A stretch of 40,223 nt of DNA from a virus, in IMG/VR virus record IMGVR_UViG_3300044712_000853, positions 1-40,223 of that record; one strand, given 5' to 3'. Below, one piece after another: positions 17,100 through 28,200 of this stretch. The notes under the pieces were generated by a model. The model made no database searches. It saw only the letters and a list, made by a program, of their open reading frames with translations, and was not told where the DNA came from. How positions within the stretch are numbered: position 1 is the first letter of the stretch; each line of letters starts with the position of its first letter. The position numbers and the translations under genes are program-made.

Positions 17100-17516
17100 A
17101 TGATTAGGGCCGCTGACATCTTAGCAGTCATTGAAGGATCAGAGGGTACAAAGCCAAAAAAGATTGTTTCCGATCTAATGGCTTTGTACCCTCATACGGA
17201 CTTCAAAAAAGCGGTATCTCAAACAGCAACTAAATACAAGTCCACACCTCTGACCGTGCTTAACTTGTATATGAAACACACAGGTACAACCTTTAATAAC
17301 CTTCCTGACGGTTACACCATGAAAAGTTTCGGTAAACCAGGTAAAAGTGCACCTGGCGGTGAAAATGGTGACTCTTCCTACAATTCCTCAGACAATTATG
17401 GTGACGAGGGCGATTATGCCGACTACGCCGATGAGACCGGTGATGAAACCGATACTGGCGAGGAACCGGAAGATGATGAAGACAAGGAAGACGTGGATTT
17501 CAGTTTTCTGAAATAA
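17100..17516 (+). CDS. Small protein with A-x-D-I-L N-terminus and long acidic tail
   Basis: 138 residues. It starts IRAADILAVIEGSEG, followed by a helical domain to about residue 70 (PKKIVSDLMALYPHTDFKKA, LTVLNLYMKHTG). Residues about 78-138 are a Gly/Asp/Glu/Tyr-rich disordered tail (EEPEDDEDKEDVDFSF) with a final K. Acidic tails of this kind are seen in chaperones and scaffolding-like proteins that shield interfaces, so a transient assembly factor is possible. It sits directly before the gp26/gp51-like chaperone pair. Family not recognised. Confidence 0.6.
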   Translation: MIRAADILAVIEGSEGTKPKKIVSDLMALYPHTDFKKAVSQTATKYKSTPLTVLNLYMKHTGTTFNNLPDGYTMKSFGKPGKSAPGGENGDSSYNSSDNYGDEGDYADYADETGDETDTGEEPEDDEDKEDVDFSFLK

Positions 17517-17559
17517 GTCTTTGATTATCATAATCCGCCCGTAATTAAAAGACGGGTAT

Positions 17560-17581
17560 TTGAGACGTCTAGACGTCTCAA
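17560..17581. promoter_or_regulatory. Perfect 22-bp palindrome before gp26-like gene
   Basis: Two 11-base half sites, TTGAGACGTCT and AGACGTCTCAA, join with no spacer to give an exact palindrome. It lies in the 98-base gap 17517-17614, next to a weak CCCGT/ACGGG stem (17538-17555). There is no T tract. It could be a dimeric regulator's operator or an RNA hairpin controlling the downstream gene. The function is not shown. Confidence 0.5.
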
Positions 17582-17614
17582 CAAAATAAGACTTCGTACT
17601 AAGGAGTAGATACC

Positions 17615-18406
17615 ATGAGTCTTGATAAAGCCTATCGTACCCTGGAGTTGCCTTCAAGAGGTCTTCTCTATGATGACAAAATCCCTAACGGAGAGATCAA
17701 AGTCAAACTGTGGGATACCTCGATTGAAGAGCTGTTTCTTGGCGGCGGCGAGTCCCCGTCAAGTCTTATAACCGAGGTCCTAAATCGCTCGCTCGTTCAG
17801 TGTCCTATCGACTCTAGCGAGATGTTGAGTGGTGACCGTTACTATGCCTTTTTTATGTTGAGGGCGGAATCCTACGGGGATGAATATGGGTTCCCTCTGA
17901 AGTGTTCGAACTGCGGTTTACAGTTCCGTCACGAGATTAGTCTAGTTAAAGACTTGAGTGTTATAGAACTGCCTGATAGCGCAAAAGAACCCTTTAAGCT
18001 GGAGCTACCTTATTCGGAAGAAACTCTTGAGTTTCGTCTCCTGAGGGGAAGTGACGAAATAGCAGTAGATAAATTCCTTGACAAGATATATCGGTCAAAG
18101 GAAAAGGGCGGAAAGAAATTTAGAGGCGGCGGTATACCTGACATTGCTGTCAAAAAGGGCGTAGACCCCTCTTATAAGTTTCGTCTGGCGAGACAGATCG
18201 TGAGCGTTAACGGAAGGGCTTTGGAGTTTGATGAGGCTCTTGAGTGGGTAAGCGGTCTTATGGCTCGAGACGCTCTTGAGTTTCGTAGGGCAGTTGATAA
18301 GCTGGATCCTCGTCTCGATATGAGGATAGTAGTCGAGTGTCCTCGTTGTGAGTTTAATAACGATACAATGCTCCCTTTCACGCCAGAGCTTCTGTCCCCC
18401 CGATAG
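17615..18406 (+). CDS. T4 gp26-like baseplate hub / tail assembly protein (zinc ribbon)
   Basis: 263 residues. It matches the T4 baseplate gp26 family pattern: N-terminal LPSRGLLYDDKIPNGEIKVK, a helical part (ELFLGGG and following), a CxxC pair at C97/C100 (KCSNCGLQF), and a second CxxC at C242/C245 (VVECPRCEFNND) followed by TMLPFTPELL. The two CxxC pairs make a likely zinc ribbon. In T4, gp26 is a hub-assembly factor. In this position, just before the tape measure, related proteins act as tail assembly chaperones. The gene ends in a C6 run followed by CGA TAG, and the next reading frame is open across this stop in the -1 frame, so a second, longer product is likely. A good AAGGAG site is present. 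Confidence 0.88.
   Translation: MSLDKAYRTLELPSRGLLYDDKIPNGEIKVKLWDTSIEELFLGGGESPSSLITEVLNRSLVQCPIDSSEMLSGDRYYAFFMLRAESYGDEYGFPLKCSNCGLQFRHEISLVKDLSVIELPDSAKEPFKLELPYSEETLEFRLLRGSDEIAVDKFLDKIYRSKEKGGKKFRGGGIPDIAVKKGVDPSYKFRLARQIVSVNGRALEFDEALEWVSGLMARDALEFRRAVDKLDPRLDMRIVVECPRCEFNNDTMLPFTPELLSPR
18395..18406 (+). promoter_or_regulatory. Probable -1 ribosomal frameshift site
   Basis: The last codons of the gp26-like gene read TCC CCC CGA TAG, giving six consecutive C at 18396-18401. A tRNA-Pro on CCC (18398-18400) can re-pair perfectly one base back, and the stop codon lies one codon downstream, which promotes slippage. After a -1 shift, reading continues CCG ATA GAA into the next frame. I did not find a clear downstream pseudoknot by eye. 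Confidence 0.7.
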
Positions 18407-19164
18407 AAAGCGGTGATGATCCTAGAGAGGATATCAGTTTAGCGCTTTTTCCTAAAGGGGATTGGCAAGCTCTTACCAGACAAATCTTTGAACTCGTGCG
18501 ATACGGGCATTTCGGTTACGAAGAAGTAATGGAAATGCCCATCTCCATGAGACGTCGGCAGCATTTTCTTCTCGTGAGATATACCGAACGAGATAATGCT
18601 GTTCGTAACGGTAAAACTGCGCCTCCTATCGAGATGGAAGACCATCTAAGGGAAGTGGGGCAGAATTTACCTCAACTTCCTGCTGATTTGCAAAAACGTA
18701 TGCCAAATGATTTTATAGAGTCATTGAATCAAAAAATACCTCCTCCACAGAGGCCGCCGGAGAAGAAGGTAGCTCGAAGTTTGCTCGACCTAGTTGAGCA
18801 AAAAGCCCCTAAAGTGATAGATAGAGTATCTCAAGGACCTCCAACTAAAGAGGCGTCTAGACCGGAGACTCCTCCATCTTACCCCGGTCAGTTCTCAGTA
18901 AAAAATCTTATTGAGAATCGGGGGGCGGATCCTTCAAAGAGAAAGGAGACTTTACCGGTTTTTGACACGCTAACGGATACTGCGAAGCAAAAGGAAGAGG
19001 CACTACCCCCACAGATAAGGGCAGCGCTCCAAAAAATGAGACAAGAAGAACAGGCTGCGGCGGAGTCGGGTGAGAAAAAACCGGGGCTCAATATGGAACC
19101 TAAGAAACCGCCCAAGAGAGACGTGCCCAAAGCACTTCAGGATCTCTTGAATCAAAAGAAGTAG
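18400..19164 (+). CDS. T4 gp51-like / assembly-chaperone C-terminal frame, reached by frameshift
   Basis: This frame is open from 18361 to TAG 19164. The conserved part begins before any start codon: GDWQALTRQIFELVRYGHFG, then YEEVMEMPISMRRR, the pattern of gp51-type hub-assembly proteins (a helical unit with a V-M-x-M-P-x-x-M-R-R core). No ATG, GTG or TTG occurs before GTG 18496, which lies inside the conserved helix. So the natural product is probably a fusion with the upstream gene: 262 residues plus 254, about 516 residues. Residues after the conserved core are Pro/Lys/Glu-rich and disordered, with short hydrophobic helices (VARSLLDLVEQ, FSVKNLIEN, PKALQDLLNQ). A short product starting at GTG 18496 (222 residues) is the alternative. 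Confidence 0.75.
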   Translation, partial: PIESGDDPREDISLALFPKGDWQALTRQIFELVRYGHFGYEEVMEMPISMRRRQHFLLVRYTERDNAVRNGKTAPPIEMEDHLREVGQNLPQLPADLQKRMPNDFIESLNQKIPPPQRPPEKKVARSLLDLVEQKAPKVIDRVSQGPPTKEASRPETPPSYPGQFSVKNLIENRGADPSKRKETLPVFDTLTDTAKQKEEALPPQIRAALQKMRQEEQAAAESGEKKPGLNMEPKKPPKRDVPKALQDLLNQKK

Positions 19165-19170
19165 AGTCTC

Positions 19171-19224
19171 AGGAGACTTGTTTCGATTTTTTGTTTTTCT
19201 CATTGATAGAACAAGTCTCCTTTT
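19171..19224 (+). terminator. Hairpin before tape measure gene
   Basis: A perfect 12-bp stem (AGGAGACTTGTT at 19171-19182 with AACAAGTCTCCT at 19210-19221), a long T-rich 27-base loop, and a TTTTCTT tail. It lies 6 bases after the gp51-like stop and 24 bases before the tape measure ATG. The T tract supports partial termination, which would lower tape measure expression relative to the chaperones. Confidence 0.55.
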
Positions 19225-19245
19225 CTTAATTAGTAGGATGATCAT

Positions 19246-22200
19246 ATGCCAATTCCTCCAGAGGGCTTCACATCTGATTACGCTAATGCATCGTTCGGGA
19301 ATATGCTTAGGCAGCGCGGTAATATGGGCGGTGTTAGAGGGGGCGGCGCGGCTGACCAAGCAAAAGCAATGACTCAAATGGCTCGGGGTATGAGGCAGTC
19401 AACAAAGGCTACCGAGTCTTTTAACACCGCTCTTGAACAAAGTTCTAAAGCTACTAAGAAATCCAACGAAGCAATGGTAGATTTGAAAGAGTCAATTAAA
19501 AGGGCTCGAAAGGAGATAAGCTTAACCTCAGATCAGATGGAGATTATGACGAAGAAGGGGCTTCGTTTCAATAAGTCGGGACGACTCTACTACGGTAAGG
19601 GGGCTGAGAACGCTGGAAAGTTTGCCAAGGCATTTGAATTATACGGTACTGGTCTTGAGAAGTTCACAAAATCTGTGAAAGAGACTACAAAACAAACAGG
19701 GACACTCGCTTCTCAGACAGGACAAGCCGCAGGAGAGGCGGGTAAGGCGGCTGGTAGTTGGTCAAAACTTAGGGGGGCTCTAGCTTCAATGGGATTGGCA
19801 AAGGTCAAGACGGACGTCGATCAAGTAACGCAATCTACTGCCAACCTAGACAAAACTACAGCAGGTCTGGGAGAGCGATTCAAGAATTTTACTGGTCGCT
19901 TGTTTCAAAGTGTTCTCACTCTACGAGTACTCACCGGAGCCGGTCTTGCTGCCGCGGCTTCTATTGCCGCAATCCATGAACAAGACAGTATAAATAAACT
20001 CAAGCAAATGACAGACCAGTTTGACACCTTAACTACCCAGGTTGATGAATTTGGTCGAAGTCTCTCCGCTATTAATGTTGATAGATTAGAAGCATTTAGG
20101 ATAGAGACTGCTAAATCGGCAATGGCTTTGGGAGTTGAAGTCAGTGAGCTTCGACAAAAAATTGTTGAGACCGGAAAGATGTATGCTGTTCAGGAAATGT
20201 CTAATAAAGGTCTCCAAGAACTTGTTAAAACTCAAATTATGATGGAGAAAGTGACCGGGGTCTCTGCCGAAGAGCTTGGTCATATGATGGGTATCTTGAC
20301 AAAAATAGGAAATATTAAGTGGGAAGATACCACCGATGCTGTCAGGGAGATTGGAAGCGCCCTTTCAGATTTTTCCCGTTCAACTGGCGTAACCAAGGAG
20401 ATGTCACAGACATTACAAAAGCAAATCTCTCAATTAAGTTTAGCTCTAAATCCTAAGAACCCCAATGACTATAAAGATGCTATGGTTAATATGACCAAGG
20501 AAATAGCATCTACCGCTAAGGCTTTTTCTAAACAGGGGTTTGGGAGTGTCTTTATCGCGTTTAACGAGGATCTTACAAAGGCAGCAGAAGGAAACATGGA
20601 CGCTATCCAGCGTATGGTAACTCGTTCGATGGGAAAGATAGGTTTTGAAGATATTATGGATTCTTTAGAGTCCGGAACTGGGATGAAAAAACTATTTGCT
20701 AAGCAAGCTGAGGGTATCCAAGACTATTATAAGACTCTTGACGGTCTCCGAGAGCCGCAGAAAATAGGACTTATTATGGAACAGTTCGGTTTGTCAGCCG
20801 AGCAGGCACGTAAGATGATCAGGCTTAATGTCCAGGAGGCGATGAATGATGCTGAAAGATACGAGAAGAACTTCGCGAAACTTGAAAAGACATTTGAAGA
20901 ATTAATGAGCACTTGGACAGAACAATGGAATAAGATAAGTGCGGCAACAAAAATGTTTATGATGACTATCGGATCACCGATTATAGAATTCTTACAAATA
21001 CCTCTAAAGATGGTTGCTTCTACTCTTGAGTATCTTGTTGGAGCATTTGTTGCTTTGCCAAAGCCAGTTAGGGTATTGACGTCTGCGCTGGCAGTACTCG
21101 GTACTACTTTGATGTTAGTTGGTTTTAATCCAATGGTACTAGGTATTGTAGCCATAATTTCAGCTATCGGGGTTCTGACTCTTACATTTAAGGATCTTTA
21201 TGGGTGGGTGACAGAAAAGTTTCCTGGTGTCGGGACTACTTTTAAGAATATTGGAGATGTATTTAGGGGCGTTTTTGAAAATATTAAGTCTGTTGCTCGA
21301 GGTACTGTTGAGTGGGTTGTCAGTTTTTTCGGCGGAGATCTCGTTGATAAGGTGGCGGGGGATTTAGAGCGAGCAAAGAAGTTTTGGGCTGCTCCGTTTG
21401 AGGGATTAAAGCAGTGGTGGGGTACTCTCAAAACATCTATTATGTCTTCTAATATATGGGAACCGTTAGTAAAAACTTGGAATGCTGCCATCACTGCCAT
21501 TACAGGTTCATCTATTTACAAAAAAGTTTCAGAAATTTGGTCGTCTATATCTAACTACATTAAGACAAATTTTGGCGGTACCGTTGCAGCCATAGAACAG
21601 ATGTGGGCTTCTGCAGTATCACTCTTTTATAAAAGCGTGGACTTCATCAAGGGTATGGGGTCGGCTATCGGTGATTTAGCTTCTGATCTTAAGAAAGTTT
21701 TTACGGGGATTCAGGGAGATCCGGGTAAGGTCCTGGATGGTATGTACAGTGCCGTTATGAAGTTTGGATCTAAGATATCTGAAACGTTTAGGGGGTATTT
21801 GACTTCAATATCTCAGACGGCACAGGGAGTCGGCGGCGCAATTTATTCTTTCTTTTCCGGATTGGCGACTGGTGTAGTTGCATTCTTTGAGCGACTTATT
21901 CCGTCCCTCAAAGACTTTGGTTTATTAGAGCGGCTTACCTGGATGGGCCGTATGATTAGGTCCTTTTTTGAAATTATGCTTGCTGACTTGACTGGGGTTT
22001 GGAGGAGGTTCAAAGAAAGTCCTCTAGAGGCTGTAAAAGAAGTGGCTTCTGCAATAGGAACCTTTTTACAGCGAGCGTTTAATATTATTGTCGAAGGTTT
22101 CTCTAAGAAAAGTCTAGCCACAGGAATCACGGGGGGTATTATCGCGGCGGGTGCAGAGATTACGTCTGCTATCATCTCCCCGTTTAGAAAAGCAGTTGAT

Positions 22201-25200
22201 TGGGTAAAAGAAAAAAGCGGAATCGTAGGAGCCAGCCCCTCGGCGGTAGGTTTAGGTATTGTGTCAGGTATTACTAGTATTGCCGGTAGGCTTTTTTCAG
22301 CGCTTATGAGTCCCTTCAAACTCTTAGCCGGGGCAGTTTCTGGTCCTATCGGATCAGTTCTTAAGATTTTAACTTCAGCCTTTTCTAGGATTGCTACTCC
22401 GCTTGCCTCTCTTATTATGTATCCATTTTCATTGTCTATGCGATTATTGGGCGGGATACTGCCTGGTATGATAGGTTCAACCGTATCGACTGCAGGTGCC
22501 GCTGGAATGAAGATGGCTGCTCCTGGATTGATGACCTCGATCTTATCTCCATTTAAGATGGCGTTTTCTCTTCTCACTGGAGCCCTTTTTCCTGCTGCTA
22601 TGTTATTACTTGGTGTTATTGGTTACAAGTACTTGAAGAAGACAGAGTGGGGTAGGGGAATTGCTGACAGTATTGATAAAGGTCTTGAAGTAGCTAGGGG
22701 TCTTCTTGTCTCTTTCTGGGAGGGGCTGAAAAAATTACCTGTCATAGGGCCTGCCTTGACAAAGATATCCGACTATTTGTGGAAATCATTTGAGCTTCCT
22801 CTTAGTCGCGTTAAACTCTTGTTTGGTTTCCTTAGTGACTATTTGGTAGCTGTTTTCACCAAGTCTGAAAAGGAGGCTGATGGAGCTTTACAGGGGATTA
22901 AGGTAGCTATAAATATGCTCGCAGGCTTTAATGTATTCACGGAGAAGTCCTGGGGTCAACGTCTCAGCCAAGCCTTTTCAGATGCTCTGGCGTGGGCTGC
23001 GAAACAGTTTCTTGCTATTGTAGTTAAGGGCTTTTTATTAATCCCGGCGCTAGTTTATAAAGGTTTACAGGCTGTAATTAGTTATCTCCCTAAATTATTG
23101 TGGAATATGTTAAAGGGACTCATTAGTGGTCTCGCTTCTATTCTTAAAGATATCCCAATTTTAGGAACCATAGTTTCAATTATAGAGGCTGTTGCATCCG
23201 CTTTTACTTATGTGGGAGAAAAAATTGCAGAATTTACTAAGACGAGCGCGGTCCTAGGTTTTGTATGGGACAATATTGCTAAATTTATAGCCGCGGGAGT
23301 TACTGCTCTCATTGCTTGGAAATCAATAAAGTGGTTAAAGGAGCGAGGAAGTTTAACAGGTAAAGAAGAGTGGGAACCTAAGGGGGGAATCGTAAAGGGG
23401 TTGATGTCAAAAATCCCTGGCATTGGAGGATTCTTTAAGGGCGAGCCAATGGCGGTACGCGTTGTTGAGATAAGTCCTAGAGCTGCCGCTGAGATGGGTT
23501 TAGGAAGAGGGGGAAGAGGAGGCGGTCCTGAGCGCCGAGGAATGTTTGCCGACGAACGTGAGTGGTTAGAGAGAAAGAAGGCCGAGGGCGGAAGGGTAGG
23601 TCGAGCAATTACTAGGGGAGAAGAGATATATGCGTCAGGCCGAGAGCAAGTTGTTAGAAGAGGTGGAGAATTATATTCTACTGGAGCAGCGAGGGCAAGA
23701 GAAGGAGTTACTAGGGCTGGGGAACTGTATGCTACTGGTAGAGAGATGGGAGTAGGCGGTGTCATTGATAGAACCAAGCAATTTTTTGGATATGGACCTC
23801 AAACGCCAGCCGATGCTGCTAGGAGGCGGCAAGATCTTATTAACGCTCAGGGCGTGGAGTATGGTGGAAGGTATCAACCATCGCCAAGAACGACTCCCCC
23901 AGTAGATACGAGATCGGAGTTTAGACAGTTAGTAGATAGAGGAGTCGGAGCAGTAAGAGAGCGTGCAGGTGCTGCGGCTACGGGTGTTCAAGACCTATAT
24001 AATAGAGGCGCATTAGAATTTGCTAGGAGAACTATAAGTACTGATACAGCGGCAGGGAGACAGCAAAGGATTGAAGCCGAAGGTGTTGCATATGGCGGTA
24101 GATACGCTCCTGCTCGTCCTGCTCCGGTTGTTGAGCCCGGTGTAATATCGAGAACAGCGGACCAAGTAGGTGAAGTCGGGTCTCGGCTTCTCAGGGGTGT
24201 TCAATCTGTCAGCGGAAGAGTTCAGGCAGCGGTTCAGGAACCTTTTGCTGACGCTCTTAGGAATATAGCGGTTTGGTTGGGGCGGAGTCCCTCTGAAGTA
24301 GGGCTACGGATTCTTCAGGGTATTAAGGCTGTTGGGCCTATGATAACTCAGAGCCTCAAACAGTCTTTTGACGCTGCGAGTGGTTCAGTAGAGTCTGTTA
24401 AAGGTAAAGTATCGGATATTAAGGCGGGAGCTAAATCGCAAGCCAAGGCAGTGTCTACCGCTGCAACAGATATGGCCCGAACCGTTAATGATAAGATGAC
24501 GTCTTTTGCTACTTCTTCTACCCAAGCAGTTAAGGATACATTTGACCCTAATCGTCAGGGGTGGGCAAAGAGGGCGTTATCAGCCGTTTCTAGGGGAATG
24601 ACAACTGTTGGAGGCGGTGTTATGGGAGCAATGGGGCTTCCAGGAATGGGCGGTTTTCCTGATGCTCCAATGATGACGACTGTTGGCGCACCTGGATCGC
24701 CTGGCGCTCCTGGCGGAGGGCGGGTACGTCGTTTTATGGGTAAATACGGAGGAATTGCGGCCAGTGCAGGATTAATGGGCGGGACGTTTTTGCTCCCGAG
24801 GTGGTTAGATAAGAAAAAGGAAGAAGAAAACAAATATAATGAAATGTTCGGACTCCAGCCCCAGCAGGAAAGCTTGTTTAGCGGCGGAAATATGGCTTTA
24901 ATGGGGCTTGAGATGCTTCCTATGTTTATGGGGACTGGGCTGTTTGGCGGCGGGGCGGTTCCCACTCCTGGTGGAATTGCTGAGGGGGTAACCGGAGCGG
25001 CTCCAGGTGTCAGAGGTCCTGGTATGTGGGAGCGTGCGAAAGGTAAAGTCGGCGGTTGGTTTGGGCGAGGAGCAACCGCTTCTGTGCCTGATTTAACCAC
25101 TGCTGCCGGAAGACAAGCCTATATCAATGCTCAGAACATGCAATACAGCACCGGTGCTGCGGCACCTGGTGGCGCTAGACCTGGACTCCTCAGTCGTTTA

Positions 25201-28200
25201 CGGGGAGGAGGGCGTATCGGCGGAATTTTATCAGGCGTTGGGGCCGCTGCCAGTATGTTACCGTTCCTAGGAGGAGGCCGAGAAGCAACTGGAACAGACC
25301 AGGCATTAGCGGCTGCACAGGTAGCGCAAGCTGGGGCAGGGACAGCACAAGCAGGCGGAGGGTTACTTAGTAAGATCGGCGGCTGGTTTGGGAGAGGCAC
25401 AGCCGCAGCGGGAGAAGCTGCTAGCGGTACTCTTGGTAAGGTTGGTGGGTTTCTGGGCCGAGTTGGGGGTAAAGTAGCGGCACCTATTGCCGGTTTGGTT
25501 GAAGGTGTGATGGGCTATAAAGAGGCCAAAGATGAGGGTAGAGATACTGCCGGAGCATTACAGCGGGGGGCCTTAAAAGGCGGAGGGGCTCTGGCTGGAG
25601 GCTTGGCGGGGGCTAAACTGGGGGCGCTATTAGGAAGCGTGGTTCCTGGGTTGGGAAATGTTGTTGGAGGAGTTGTTGGGGCTATCGGAGGTTCCCTTAT
25701 CGGAGCGTTCGGAGGCGGAAAGTTGGATAAGTGGATTCAGGACAACAAAACTTGGCAACGGATCAAAACAGGAGCAGGGGAGATGTGGGATTGGATAAAA
25801 GATAAGGCTGGAAAATCATGGGCCTGGATTTCCGATGCAGCATCCAAGTCTTGGGATTGGATCACGAAAACCGCAGGTGATGCGTGGGATTGGATCGTTG
25901 ATATTGGAAGTTCTGTGTGGGATACGGTCGTAAGTATTTGGACAGATACTATTGGGTCTTTTTGGGCCGGGCTTAAAGAGGGTTTTTGGGATACGTGGAA
26001 ACCGATTTCTGAAGCGTGGGCCGGTTTGAAACAAGCCTTTTCTGATCTTTGGGTGGCGATTAGTGATCTCTTCGGAGGCAGTAACGCTGCTATGGAATTT
26101 CAACAAACTGGTGCAGCGGTACAGGGAGTTGCCAAAGAGTCAATTTCGATTTTTAAGATTCTTGGAGATGCCATAAAGTGGTGGTTAGGTACATTCAAGG
26201 AACTCTTTTCCTATGCGGCCCCGGTAATCAAGACTCTCGCTAAGATAATTGGAACGGTCTTAGGCGCTGCAATCTGGATTATCGTTAAGGCACTCACGTT
26301 TGTTGTTAATCTTGTTAGAAAAGTAGTAGCGGCTTATGATCGGTGGATTGAGATGGTTGGTGAGGTGTGGAAGATTGTTTTTGATTTCTGGGACGGTGTA
26401 AAAAAGTGGGCGTCTGATTGGATGTCCTGGCTTGCTAGTGGAGTCAAGAAGATTTGGGGCTGGTTGACTTGGCCGTTTGTAAAAGCGCGGGAAACTATTA
26501 GCGGTATATGGGGAGATAAGGGGGATATAGCGTCATTTCTCTTTGGGGACATAAAAGATGTCGCGAGTAATGTAGTCGGTTTTCTCTTTGAGCCATATCA
26601 AAAGGCTTGGGACAAGATAAAAGAACTCTGGAATGCCGGTGATCTCTTCTCCTTCCGGGGACTACGTGATGTAGTAGGTGCATTCTTTGGGGTGTGGGTA
26701 GACCGCTTCAAGTCTCTGAGAGACGTTATCGCTAAGTTCGGAGCCTTCATATGGGAGAAGATATCCTATCCATTTAAAGTTGTTTGGGACTGGTTTGTGA
26801 AGGTTAAAAACTACGTGTATGATCTATTTTCTCCGTTGACTTCTGCGGTCGAGGCTATCTCCGATAAGATAATGGAATACGTCAACAAAATAATTGAACT
26901 TTACAACAAGGTTAAAGGAATAAAAGACTCTCTGCCTTGGCCTATGGGGTCTGGAAAAGCACAGCAGAAGCAGATAGACCCGTCAGCATTCACAGGAAAG
27001 AGTCTAGATGAAGTCCGTAACACGCTGATGTTTGATTATAAATATGCCGGTGCAGATATTGATAAAATGATAAGGGATATACGGCGACAGTTTGGAGAGG
27101 GAATATCAGACTCTGACATAGCAGTAAAACTAGCTGAGCAATTACAGAAGGGGGCTATAGACTCAGGTGCCGTGGCTAATTCTCCTTCCCCTATGGCGCT
27201 AAACATCGCAAAAGGTATCCAAGATGCAGATAAACCAATCTCAGAAGCCTTAAGTAATGCTCTTCAACCAAACGGGACATCAGTAGCTACTCTATCCGGT
27301 CCCCTTACTGCGATGGAGCAACAGTTCGGCAAGTACATTGATACAGCGAGAAAAGCCTTCAGGGTCGTAATGGTAGCTGATTTATCCAAGCTTGACATAG
27401 AGTCTGCACTCCAGAATTTGGAGCGAGGAGGAGCAACGGATGAGAATATTGACCGTTCGGTAGAAGCCATCTCGCAAGCAGCAGGCTATTATAACGGACG
27501 ATGGGACGTTACTCCAGAGTTGTCGAAGCAAATTTCGAGACATAATGAAATGTTGGGTAACAATGCCGTAGACCTTTACCGACAGCAAACTCAGAACACA
27601 CTAGAGGGGATTAAGGCCGGTACCGCTATGACAACTGGAGGCGTCACTTTAGACGAAGCTATAAAGACGGCTGGCCCGATGTCTAGTTTTACTGAGGCTG
27701 TTTTGAAAGACCCGACCTTAATAGAACGAGGAGCGCAGGGTCAAAAAGAGGCTTTTATCAATAAGTTTGGTGCAGATGAAGGGCTAAGGCGGTATGCTAA
27801 TAGAGGCATGACAACCATGTCGGATCAGGATGTGACATCTAAAGCATTTTTTAGTCTAACTCCGGAGCAAGCGAAAGAATACACGCGGTGGGCTCAGGCT
27901 GGAGCGACTGGGGCAGTTCCGGAAGCAATGGCGAGGGCAGTAGAGGCTGCTAAGATGCAGGCAGATGCGCAAAATGCTGTGGTTGCAGAAAATAGAGCAG
28001 TCATGGCGTCTGCTTCTCCGACAATGGCTACAGCAGTAGCCTCCGGTGTTGTACCGGCACCTGCAATGACGTCGGTAGCTGGAAGAGACCTCGGAACAAC
28101 TACTTTAGGAGCCGCGCAAGCGGCACCTGCCACTCAAGACGCTGGCTTTAATAGAAGAGAATTTGGTGAAACCAGGGTGGGAGAAGCCGGACCAAAGACT

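Noticed and set aside
21843-22577. Minus-strand reading frame of 244 codons inside the tape measure
   Set aside because: It lies wholly under the tape measure in the opposite direction, has low-complexity I/P/A composition, and no ribosome binding site. It is a by-product of codon use.
22900-22920. TATAAATA-like strings (as in T4 late promoters) around 22908 and 27036
   Set aside because: Both lie inside the tape measure gene and no intergenic copies were found, so they are most likely chance.
24555-25100. Minus-strand proline-rich frame of 181 codons
   Set aside because: Antisense of the Gly-rich part of the tape measure (GGN read backwards gives Pro-rich codons). Shadow frame.
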